The position numbers were made by a program, and so were the translations under genes. Source: Anaeramoeba flamelloides (Eukaryota > Metamonada > Anaeramoebidae). From it: 64,000 nucleotides of DNA. Position 1 is the first letter of the stretch. Each line of letters opens with the position of its first letter. Below the pieces are notes generated by a model. It had not been told where the DNA came from. It made no database searches and worked only from the letters and a program-made list of their open reading frames with translations. The DNA lies in assembly GCA_027625915.1 (NCBI GenBank), contig JANTQA010000026.1, positions 2,170,001 to 2,234,000 of the forward strand. The letters are read 5' to 3'. Below, piece by piece: positions 11,474 to 21,827 of the stretch.

Positions 11474-11794
11474 TTAAATGATTGCCGAATATTTTAATTC
11501 AATCTTTCCCCATGTATGTACACCGATCCGAAATATTATTGTTTGTAAGTGTCCCGTGATAGATTCCAAATTTGTACAACAACCAATTCCAATTTGGGAA
11601 CATAAGGGATATACGGGCTTTAAATTTTGAAGCAATGATGTAATAACATTTTCTATTCTTATTTTGTAATGGGTGCCTCGAAACAAAAACAATTTTTTTT
11701 TAGAGTTATTTTCAAAAAAAAAAATTTTTTGTGGAAAATTTTGAGAGAAAAATTGTGGCAAATTGAATATTTTGGTCAAGTTATATTGATTCAT
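11474..11794 (-). CDS. Possible terminal exon of an unidentified gene
   Basis: A 106-codon stop-free frame on minus ending in TAA just 26 bases from the stop of the convergent CH-domain gene. The first third is low-complexity (Phe/Lys). The last 70 residues look like real protein, with balanced composition and segments such as HYKIRIENVITSLLQNLKP and GCCTNLESITGHLQTIIFR, and the DNA there is richer in G+C than its surroundings. I do not recognise the family. The 5' part of any such gene is not clear: a stretch at about 12015-12065 on minus (TKILVRATP before a GTGAGT) could be an earlier exon, but this is weak. Confidence 0.35.
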   Translation of the reverse strand: MNQYNLTKIFNLPQFFSQNFPQKIFFFENNSKKKLFLFRGTHYKIRIENVITSLLQNLKPVYPLCSQIGIGCCTNLESITGHLQTIIFRIGVHTWGKIELKYSAII

Positions 11795-14700
11795 TCATTT
11801 AGTTAGTTATCTATTGAGGGAAAGGGGCAATTGAAGAAAATTTATTACAAGAAAAAAAAATGAGAAGAACAATAATAATTAAAATGTTTATATAAAAAAA
11901 CAATAATATCATTTGTGTTGACAAATAAAACAGAAAACCACAAGAAAACTGCTGTGTTTTTTTTTTTTTTATATTTTTTGAATTTAAAAAAAAAATATTG
12001 GCACTTGGCAACACATCTAAGAAACTCACGGGCGTGGCACGAACCAAAATTTTGGTCAAGTTTATTTATTTATTGATTTATTTATTTATTGGTGGCTGCA
12101 AGGAGTGTAAAAAAAAATATCAAAATAAAAAAAAGGAGAGAAAGAAAAATAATAAAAATATTTTAATAAAAAAATAATTATATATTTTGTATGAAAATTT
12201 TTGGTCAAGCCTAAAACTGTATTATTTTATCCTATTTTTTCATATTTTTTTAATTAAAATCTTGATTTATCATATTTTTTTTTATCAAAATTTCAAAAAT
12301 CCTACTTAAAAATAAACTGTTATCAAGTCTATAAAAAAGATTTTTTTTCAATCTTATTTTTTAAATTTTATACTCGAAATTTTTAATTTTTTAAAAATAA
12401 GTTTTTTTTTTGTTTTTTTTTGAAGGGGGGAAATCAATTTCCTCTTACAATCGTTAGGTTTTTTTTTTTACTTTTGAAATGTAAATAAAATTTATTTGAT
12501 TTTCTTTACATTAACAAAATTGTAAAAAAAAACTAGGCACTCTACGTCATTTGTTAGTACTCTACGCCATCCCACCGCACTTGAAAGCACTTCCCTAATT
12601 TGTAATTTTTGTAGAAATTTCAATAAAGAATCATAATTTTGTTTATCATTAACCAATGATAGGATAAATAATGGGGTTTTATTTTGAATAATAACAAAGA
12701 TATTATTCTTATGATTTTTGTTTTTTTGGATTAATTCTTTAATCTAGATTTTTTGATTTTTTTCATAGAACAGGCAATTCCATAAATTATGATCAATATC
12801 TCCATCTATTTATCAGTTTTTTTTTTTTTTTTTTTGCATAAATTGAAAGATTTTGTTTTCATTTTATTCTTATCACAAAAATCATAATATCTATTTTATT
12901 AATTTGTGAAGTTTTGCGTTTCTAAAATAGAAGTTGAACCTTTCCATTTTAGATATTTTTTTCATTATATTTTATTTAATTTTAGAAATAATCAGAAAAA
13001 TTATGTAATTTTTTGTTTATTTCTTAGATTTAAAAAAAGCGCCATTCGGTTTTCTTGAGTTTTCTGTTTATTTATGAAGTGTTCTAGGTTTTTTTACTTT
13101 TTGAAATAAAACAAAAAATCACAATAAAACCGTTTATAGGATTTTTTTATTTCTAAAATACAAAAAAAAAAACAGAAACTCCATGACACTTTACAGCCCT
13201 TAACAACACGAAGGTTGTGTTATTTTATTGTTATATCTAATATTTTTTGAAATATTATTGACTTTTCCATCCAGAGCTGTTTATTATAAAGTTTTTTTGT
13301 AGTTTGGTTTAGATTTAGTTATTAATTTTAAGGTGCCTATTTCTATTAATATTTTCATTTTTTTATTTTTTGTAAACTTTAAATTTTGCGATTTAAGTTC
13401 AAATCAATATTTTTTACTTTATTTTAGAGTTTATATAATCTTTTCTATATCGAAATTCCGGCTTTGTCAATTTTTGCTTCAGTTTTATTGATTATCTTCA
13501 GATGATGTGGATTGATTTTTAAACATCTTGTTACTTTTTAATTTATCAAAACATCAATGAAGTTGATAGATTTTTGAGTTAGATTAAATATAACAAATCC
13601 ATAAAATAGTTGGATAATGTATATTGGTTTAAAAATTTTTCTTTTTACTCTATTAATTATTTTTTGTTGACTAAAAATCATCTTTTTTTTTTTTTTTTTT
13701 GAAACTATTTTTAAAGTTTTTTTAAAGATTTTTTTCCTTTTTAAGCCAAATTCCAAAATATTTTATTTCTCATAATTGGTTTTATTTTAAGTTTTTTTCA
13801 CTTTTTGGGTTATTTCAACGTATTACTCATAATGAATAATTTCAACAAAAAGTTAGACTAGAAGAGGAATTAAAGAAAAAATCATTATTAAGTTTTTCTT
13901 GAAATAATATTTTTTTTTTTTTTTACTTTTAATTCAAATGAAGGGGGTATAATAAATGAAAATTGAAATATTTTTTTACAATTACAACCAGTTCAAACAA
14001 TCTCACATTTATATTTTTATTCATATTGTAAATAAATTTAATTTTATAAAATATTTGAACATTTTTTTTTTGTTTTCAGATCATTTTTCCAATTATATAA
14101 TCTATTTCATTTGATTAAATGGTTTTTTTTAGCAGTTGGAATTGTTTTTAGAGTTTATTAATTTTAAATAGAAAAATTAAATAAATTATTTGAAAATATA
14201 TAATCATTTGATCAATAAATAATTGTTGAAAAAAATTTAAACACTTTTAGTAATATATTTTTATGTTTTTCTCTGTCCAAAAATATTAGAAACAAAATCG
14301 AGTTGTTTGGTTGATTGTAATTTATTTTTTATTTTTTTTTTTTTGTAGCTAATATAAATTCTTTATAATTATTTACATTTTAATTTGTAAGTAATTATTT
14401 ATTTATGATATTTAAGAGTATTTTAGTTGATAAAAAATTGATGAATTACGATTTATGAATGGTTAATAATTTAGTATTTTAGAAAGAATTGATTTAATAA
14501 TATTTTTTTTTCAAAAATTTAATTTGGATGTTTAATAAATGATAAATTAGGGTAGATATTTTAAAAAATGGTTTCTTAATTTATCCTCCAATGTTTTTAG
14601 GCGGAAAAAATCATTTTTTTGGTGTTCTTTAAAGAGAAATAAAAAAAAACAATTTTATTTTTAAAATAATAATAATAAATTTATTTATCAACTTCAAAGA

Positions 14701-16019
14701 GGGGGGGGGGGGTATAAAAATTTTCATTCCATTAAAAATCAAAGTTTTTAAATAATTATTCCATTCAAATAATAAGCTGTTTTCATAATATTTAATGAAA
14801 AAAGTAATCTCGGTAAGTCTGTGAATTCAAAAAAAAACTATTTTCCGATCTCAAAAAGTTATTTTTAAAGAGATTTTAAAAAATAGTATTTATATGATTT
14901 TAAAAACTTTTCGCTTTTTCCATATTTTCCTTTTTTAAATTTTTCTACATTTTTTTCCTATTTTTGTTTTTTAGAAGTGTATGGGTAATAAAAAAGATAT
15001 TACAAAACTTTATAAGAATTAATTAAAATTGTTGTAGTTGGGTTGTCAAATAATTATATAATCCTTGTATTAAATATTAAATAAATTGAACTGAAATTAA
15101 TCTATTGAAGTGGGTCAAAAATAAAAATATACACACTAGGTACTTTTGAGACATAATGATCATCAAATCAGTATCTTGTAATAAAATTTTCTGAAAACAA
15201 TATAAATTTCAAAATCAAAAAAAAAAAAAAAAAGAAAAAAAAGAATATATGTCCCTACGACCCAAAAAACACTAAAAATGGAAAACTGATCAAATACTTT
15301 CGATTAAAACAATGAAAAAAACTAAATGAAAAAATAAATATAAATAAAGTTTTAATTTAACTTTTTCTTGAAAACATTTTTTGCCAAAATCATTGAATTT
15401 AAACTTGAAATTATATATATTTTTAGATTCGCTTTCTTGTTATAACTCACTTACTAAAACAAATTCTAAATTATGGGAATTTTCTTTTCACAAAAGGGAC
15501 TAATTTGGTCCTCAAATGTTTTTTTTAGTTTTAAATGGTAAATTAAAAAAAAGTTCAACTAAAAAGATAAACTCTCTGAAAACCCATTCTAATTTAATCT
15601 ATTAACTTATTCTTTGATTTCAAGCTTTTCTCAATCCCAATTTTTCATAAAAAAATAAAAAAGTGCACAGTAATTTCAAAAAATATTTTCGATAATCAAA
15701 AGTTGAGAGTGTTTTTATTCTAAAAAAATTTATCCCAGTGGTTAATTGAATTAAGTTATTAACTTAGATTTCGAAAAAATATTAATCAGAAAAAAATAGT
15801 GCTTAATTTTATTAAGGACATATAAAATAAAAAAAAATAAATCTAAAAATTTTAAAGCAATTGCAAAAGAAAGGGTTTTATTAAAAAGAGTAAAAAGTTA
15901 CAAAATACTTTTTAAAAAACATATTTTTGACTCAAAAAATAAATTATTTGAGTATTTTTTTTACACAAAAATTAAATATATAGAATCTTCAACGGGAAAA
16001 TTGAAAAAAAAATACAAAG
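11795..16019. other. AT-rich intergenic region with hairpin repeat remnants
   Basis: No gene is supported. The short motif TTTTGGTCAAG occurs in the same orientation near 11771, 12050 and 12200. A hairpin-type repeat related to those at 25.3, 30.8 and 42.8 kb lies at about 12449-12606. A run of about a dozen G at 14701-14712 is the only long G run in the window. The rest is homopolymer-rich AT sequence. Confidence 0.6.
12449..12606. repeat. Hairpin-module repeat, copy 1
   Basis: It starts near CGTTAGGTTTTTTTTTTAC, passes through an inverted repeat (TGAAATGTAAATAAAATT against TTTTCTTTACATT) and then a GC-richer tail with GGCACTCTACGTC, CTCTACGCCATC and GCACTTCCCTAATTT. The same elements recur at 25.3-25.65, 30.72-30.96 and 42.73-43.2 kb. 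Confidence 0.6.
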
Positions 16020-17336
16020 TTAATCTTTTGGATCACAGATTCCTTCGTTTGAAATTGCAAACATTGCTTCTGATTCTGGTAAGCAAGGAGAATCATATAT
16101 TTTACAAATTCTAGTCTCCCCTCTTCCTTTTCTTAAAAACAATCGAGTAGTTGAAGCGTGTGCCATCTATTATTTGAAATTTATATATAAAAAAAAATTA
16201 AAAATATAAAAAATAAACAGAATATTTAAAAAGAAAGGTTTTTTTTAGGAAAATGTTTTTTGTTGGTGATCGAAAATCGACAAAAAAATCATTAGAAAAG
16301 TGTTTAAAAAATTATGAAAACACTTACAATATTCCCGCCAATTGGCTTTTTAGGATCTGAAACAAATAAACAAGCACCGTCTACTTGGGCTACGACTTGG
16401 TTTGTGTAAACGACTGCTACACCATATTCGTCTGCAAGTCTTTGAACATTTTTTAGGAATTGACCAAGCGCAATTTGTCGAACACTAAGCTCCCCTCTTC
16501 CAGAATAATCTGTTCTGTAAAGTGCTGTGCAGGAATCAATAATCAAAAGTGCATATCTGGATTCTGACATTAAAGCGGAAGAGTGGATTAATAATTCGCT
16601 TTGGTGTTCTGTGTTATAAGCACGAGCTGTTGAAACATTTTCAAGAACATCATTTGGATCTAATCCATAGCGCTCTGCAATTGGGATCAATCGTTCAGGT
16701 CTAAAGGTCCCCTCTGTGTCAATGTATAACACTTTACCTGCTCCGCCTCCTTGTTCGATTGGTAATTGACAAGTTACACACAGGGTATGACAAAGTTGTG
16801 TTTTTCCTGTCCTAAATTCCCCAAAGATTTCCGTTGTTGATCCTGTCTCGATTCCTCCACCTAACAATTTGTCTAATTCCTTCGATCCTGTTGTAAGCCT
16901 TAAGATGTCTTGTCTTTGCTTCTTAATTTCAGTTGCAGTTGTAAATCCTATTGAATAATAAAAAGGTAAAGTAGATTGAAATTATTTGGTTATTGTTTGT
17001 TTGTTTGAAAATATGAATAAATCTCTTTTGTTTTTTAGAAAAAAAAAATAAAAAAAATTTCAAACCCATTGGTATAATTGTTCTTGCTGCTTGAAGAATT
17101 TTTTCAGCTTTCCCTTCAGAAATACCTCTAACGGAAACCAACTGTTTCTTCGAAGCAAACGCAACACCTTCAACCGAATGGTAACCTGCAGTTTGTAGTT
17201 TTTTAATATCAGTCATCGAGATCCCTTTTGTTGTTAATTCAGTGACGGCAACTGGCCCACTTTTAACTTTTTCAACAAGTTTTGTTGATTCCTTTTCTTT
17301 CTTTTTAGAGGTTTTTTTTGATTTAGATTTGCTCAT
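16020..17336 (-). CDS. RAD51: RAD51 recombinase (three exons)
   Basis: A RecA-family ATPase that forms the DNA-strand-exchange filament in homologous recombination. Exons are 17336-17066, 16947-16328 and 16166-16020; introns are 118 bp (phase 1) and 161 bp (phase 0). They join to a 345-residue protein, close to the 339 of human RAD51. Residues 1-25 are Lys/Ser-rich, then a helix-hairpin-helix N-terminal domain (about 35-85). The core follows with Walker A GEFRTGKT (133-140) and Walker B LLIID (224-228), then [26 protein letters not shown] and DPKKPIGGN. The C-terminus is [20 protein letters not shown] and ends ICDPKD. FTTATE after the first domain and [15 protein letters not shown] mark RAD51 rather than DMC1. 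At the exon 2/3 junction GGNI is followed by MAHAS where most RAD51 proteins have IAHAS. All key residues are present. Confidence 0.97.
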
Positions 17337-17875
17337 CGTAGAATAGTTTTATTTATTTATTAAAGTTTTTTATAGAGAAAGAAAAAAACGGATTTAAAGA
17401 ATTTTTACAAAGATAAAAAATGAAAATCTGAGTTAATAAATTTGTTCAAATACAATTTTTTTCATGGTGACTCAATTCTTAGTATTTTGTTCTCCAATTC
17501 GTTTATCGAAATTTCTAACTTCTCAAGAACGAAAACAAAAAGCTATTTTTTGCAATATTAGTTATTTATTTGTTTAATACTTCAAAATTTCCCAAAAAAG
17601 GACTTTTAAGTTCTTAAAAGAACAAACGAAAGTAGAAAAAAAGTTACACTATAAAAGAAACAATAATTTGATCATTTTTTTTCAACATATTAATTCTTTT
17701 TATTGTTTAATTAACTTTCGACTGTTTTCATCTTCAAACTGTGTGAAAAACTTGAATTAAAAAGATTTAAAAATGGGAAAAAGAAACAAGAGAGACTTTG
17801 AAAGGATTTTTTCAGACTTTTGGTTGTTACCGAAAGTGACTATTAAAACTTGTAAAAATTATTAGTTAAAATTCT

Positions 17876-18270
17876 TAAGGTGCAAGTCATACACGTTGTG
17901 ATTTTGCTCGATACTTAGGACTTTACTTGTAACCCAAAAAATGGGACTTATGAGATTGCCCTTCTTTTGATTGACAAAATTCAAATAACAAATAAAAAAT
18001 TATAAGAGAATCTTATTGTCAAAAACTTGAATCTATAAAAAAATTTGAAAAAGTATTCTCAATTAAAAAATTCTTTAAGGATCTAGCCATACATCATGGA
18101 TTTGCTCCATACTCAAGGAGTTTACTTGTGAGCCAAAAAATGGTACTTATGGGATTGCCCTTCTTTTGATTGACAAAATTAAAATAACAAATAAAAAATT
18201 TTAAGAGGATCATATTTTCAAAAAATTTAATTCAAAAAAAAAGTTGAAAAAACATTATCAATTACAAAAA
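17876..18270. repeat. Tandem duplication, unit about 199 bp, two copies
   Basis: The two units share GATTGCCCTTCTTTTGATTG, the adjacent TTTACTTGT and a similar AAATAACAAATAAAAAATT tail, at an offset of 199 bases. They differ at many scattered positions, so the duplication is not recent. Confidence 0.8.
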
Positions 18271-18660
18271 ATCAAAAATTTGAAAAAAAAATTAATCTTT
18301 GTCTTATTGTAAATGTTCAAAGAGTTAAATGTCTTCAATTTAAAACGGATTGTTATCTTTTATCTCACATTTCAATTTAATTTGATTTGATTTAATTTGT
18401 AGTAATTTTGTAAAACTCGATATTTGACAAAGTAAGTATTTTGTAACATTCTTGAGATTAAAAATAACTTATTTGAAGAGTTAAAAATGAAAAAAAAATC
18501 TACGAGATCTCAAAAAGTGCTAGAGAGAGATATTTCAAAACTATACATATTTGTTTTCAAAATGACAAATCACAACCTTCAAGTTTGAAATTTAGTATCA
18601 TCCTTATGTACTTTTTTCTAAAAATGTCCACTTTTTTGATTATTGTTTTTTGGAGATGGA
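18270..18660. repeat. Dispersed repeat, copy shared with intron 5 of the surface-protein gene
   Basis: Matching text in the same order is found at about 33770-34140: a stretch rich in AATTTAATT, then GGCAAAGTAAG/GACAAAGTAAG, ATTTTGTAACATTCTT, CTACGAGATCTCAAAAAG, ATATTTG and TTTTTTCTAAAAATG. The copies are diverged. Confidence 0.6.
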
Positions 18661-18974
18661 TCAGTCTTCATATATTGGTTAGTTTTTGATTATTATTAGG
18701 CACCCATTAAAATTATAATTTTTTTTTTTTTCTATTCCAGAAAATTATACATCAGCTGTAATTGCTTGACCCTTCAAAAAAAAAATTCAGGTTTTTTTTA
18801 TCTTCTTGTTTTAAGGCAACACCCAATCCACTATTCAGTGGTATACATATGTTAAAATCAATTTTGAAAGTAAAATTCTGGCTATTTTCTGTTAAATTTA
18901 AATTTGGAATGAAATTTGTTGAAAATTTTTCATATATATTCTCATTTTGTGTGAATTTTTTTGTTTTTTTGATC

Positions 18975-19506
18975 TAAACTATATTCCAAAAATTTGGACA
19001 CAGTTTAAATAGTTGAAATAGCATCAGTACAACACTTTAAATTCAATTTGGAAAGAATTTTGATTTTACAAACTATTTGTATTTTGCCTTTTTTGTTTTG
19101 TTTTCCTTCCTTTTCTGTAGTTACTTAGTCTGTTGGGTTAGATCAGGAAATTTTTTTTCAATGGTTGATAGAAGGTTGGTCTTGAGTTTGTTAAATTAGA
19201 AAAACAACATAAAATTGGTAGATGGTATCTTAACATTTGATCGATCAACAATTGTTGGTGAAATTTCAACTAATTTACCAATACATTTTTTGTTGAGCTC
19301 GTTTCATTATTTTGGACGCACCTGTTTTTATTTTTGAGTTTTTTATTTTTTTCATTTGTTGAGATTAAAGTGATTACTTGTTGAAACATTTATACTGAGG
19401 TAACTTAAATGTGGTTTTATATTAGGTTTGGAAAAATATAATAAATTGGGTTTTTTTTTGCCTATTTTTGATTTTGGGTGTGTCCAAATTTTTGGAATGG
19501 GGTTTG
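18975..19506. mobile_element. Non-autonomous TIR element, family B, copy 1
   Basis: About 530 bp. The left end reads AAACTATATTCCAAAAATTT then GGACACA. The right end reads TGTGTCCAAATTTTTGGAAT then GGGGTTT. The inside has a GGTATCTTAACATTTGATCG stretch that is also found, diverged, in the element at 47979-48525. There is no coding capacity. A lone right-end-like motif (GTTTCCAAATTTTTGGAATG) occurs near 55465. Confidence 0.75.
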
Positions 19507-19904
19507 AATTTTTTTCTTATTCAAAATAGACTCTATTTTTTGATATAAATTTCTAATTTGATCCTTTATTTAAAAGAATGTCCTTTTTATAATATAAATT
19601 GTAGATATTAGTACCATATTAAGTTTTCATTTATTACTACATTCTTTGATCCATTAATGTATAGTTCTTCTATAACAAAAAAAAAAACAGTTTTTTCATT
19701 TGAAATCCAGATTAAACTTTTCTTAATGGGTTATTTTGCCAAAATTATAAATTCTTTTCTTCTTTTAGTGAAATATCAAATTTTATTTTAGAAGTGTATC
19801 ATAATTTCATTGTTTAACTCCTCCATTTGACCACAAAAAAGTCTTCTTTTTGTCAACTAAATGAGTTCTGGTATTTTAAGGGTTAATTTAACCGATCATT
19901 AATT

Positions 19905-20075
19905 TACTGGTTTTTGTATTATAAATGGCGAAAAATTTTCACTTCATTTTCAATTTCAATTTCAATTTTACTTTTTCAAACCGAACAACAAACTACAAAC
20001 ATACTTATTTTGAACTCCGTCTATCTAAGAAAAATACCAAAAAGAAGTGAAATTTTTTTACATATTAAGAATCTC
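19905..20075. mobile_element. Short inverted-end element, family C, copy 1
   Basis: The left part is ACTGGTTTTTGTATTATAAA followed by AAATTTTCACTTC. The right part is GAAGTGAAATTTTTTTACAT. The reverse complement of 22959-23134 shows the same left end almost base for base. Confidence 0.6.
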
Positions 20076-20573
20076 AAAACGAGTAATTTTCGCTTATCTC
20101 ACTGTTTTTAAGTGAAACAATCTCGAAAGGCTAAATTCAAATTGTTCTCACTCTATTTATTTTTTTAGTTCTAGTTTTGTGGCAGATTTAATTGGTGAAC
20201 TAGTAATCTTCCGAGAAACTAATATGAAAAATAAACAAATTTTTTTGAGATTAAAAGTTTTTCCTCTTTGATCAGAAATAAAAGTAAAAAAAAAAGACTA
20301 AAAATTACAAAATAATTTTTTCATTTGAACCACATTTTTACACTGCACACTAATTTTTTAATCACTAACCAGTTATAAGATTGAATCGGAAAATGACCTA
20401 TAATTTTTGTTCTAATTTTTGAAAAACCTAAGAACCCTCTTTCAGAGAATTACAGTTTAGAACCCATATCTGAAAGAGACTTTTTTATACCCACTTTGTA
20501 ATTTAAACTAAAAAAATCAAATAAGGTAATTGACACAAAAACACAAAAAAATACTTCAAAATCAGTACTTTTA

Positions 20574-20790
20574 ATTGTCAAATAAAAAGATCAAAATTTT
20601 CATCCAGCTTTCCATAAAAATCACATCCCAAGCAATAAAATAAAATCACCAAAGTGCCCAATTTTAAAAGAGGAAATTAATAATTTTAACTTGTTTTATG
20701 AATAAAAATTCAAAATGGTTATATGATTTATAAATTACAATTATGGAAAGCTGAAGGAAAATTTTGTTTCATTTGTTTTGCAACAAATAG
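20574..20790. mobile_element. MITE family A, copy 2 (inverted relative to copy 3)
   Basis: 217 bp, flanked by TA on both sides. The left end ATTGTCAAATAAAAAGATCA runs to CATCCAGCTTTCCATAA. The right end carries TTATGGAAAGCTGAAGG and ends GCAACAAATAG. With copy 3 it makes a large inverted repeat with a 153-bp spacer. There is no coding capacity. Confidence 0.85.
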
Positions 20791-20943
20791 TATTTTTATC
20801 TTTTTGTTTTCTCAAAATTTACTTTTTTTTTATTTCTTGAATAATCTTTTTCTTTTCTTGAGAACAAAAATATTTGAGAAATTATCAAAAATTTTATTCA
20901 AACTATGTACTTTTTTATTGTGATCTACCAACTTTCTTTCTTA

Positions 20944-21160
20944 CTATTTGTTGTAAAATAAATGGAACAAAATTTTCATTCAGCTTTCCATAATTGTAAT
21001 TTATAAATCATATAACCATTTTGAATTTGTAATTCTTAAAACTAGCTTAGATTATTAATTTACCTTTGAGAATTGGGGACTTTTGATGATTTATTTTAAT
21101 TCTTGGACTGTGATTTTATGGAAAGCTGGATGATAATTTTTGATCTTTTTATTTTACAAT
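20944..21160. mobile_element. MITE family A, copy 3
   Basis: 217 bp, flanked by TA. It begins CTATTTGTTGTAAAATAAAT, then CATTCAGCTTTCCATAATTG, and ends GATCTTTTTATTTTACAAT. It is nearly the reverse complement of copy 2; the best arms match over about 60 bases with one visible mismatch. Confidence 0.85.
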
Positions 21161-21827
21161 TAACAGAAAGGTTTTACTCAAAATATGGGAAAAGTTTGAT
21201 TTATTTTTTAGAAAAAATTAATAAGAAATTTTAATCTTTAAATTCCATCTTTTGGCTATTGAGTCGAAACGTGATATTGAACAAACTAAGCCCAGAAATT
21301 TGAAAAGTTTCCATAATATGCTCTTAGAAAAAAATGTAAGATTGCCTTCCAAAAATTACAAAGTTTTCAAGAGTGTTCAACAATTTCACCCAAAATAACA
21401 TTCAGGCATTATTTTCAATCAACAGAATTTTTGGGAAAAGAAATTTATTTGTATTTTTTCTTTTTTAGAATTTTTTTTTGTGTTTAATATTGTTTTTGTT
21501 TGTCAAACATAATTGGGTTGTTAAGAACATACACTTTGAAAAAAAAACAATTTGTTGTCTAAATTATCTCTTCGCTCATTTGAAAACGTTATTAAAAATT
21601 TTTCTAGAATTATTTTCATTCAAAAATCTTTCAAAGTAACTAACTGTAAAAAACTTCTATTTGAATTGTATTCAACACAAACAATGCTCTTATTAGACTC
21701 AACTCTCGTTTTCCAACAAAAATTATCAACAGAAAAAGATCTCGAACAAAATCCTCTTTCCTTAAAAATTTATTTTTTAACCGTATTTAAAAAATTTTTT
21801 TTTTAGTGTTAAATCAAAATTCATTTG

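Larger units (their letters stand above)
17337..21827. other. Repeat-rich intergenic region upstream of the giant surface-protein gene
   Basis: No gene is supported. Contents in order: a 199-bp tandem duplication (17876-18270), a dispersed repeat shared with intron 5 of the next gene (18270-18660), a TIR element (18975-19506), a short inverted-end element (19905-20075) and two MITE copies head to head (20574-20790 and 20944-21160). The last 280 bases before the start at 21828 contain an 84-codon open frame without a good start and are probably promoter and leader. Confidence 0.65.

Noticed and set aside
21552-21806. 84-codon frame just before the surface-protein gene
   Set aside because: It can only begin at TTG, has low-complexity content and no recognisable domain. 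It fits the promoter and leader of the next gene better.
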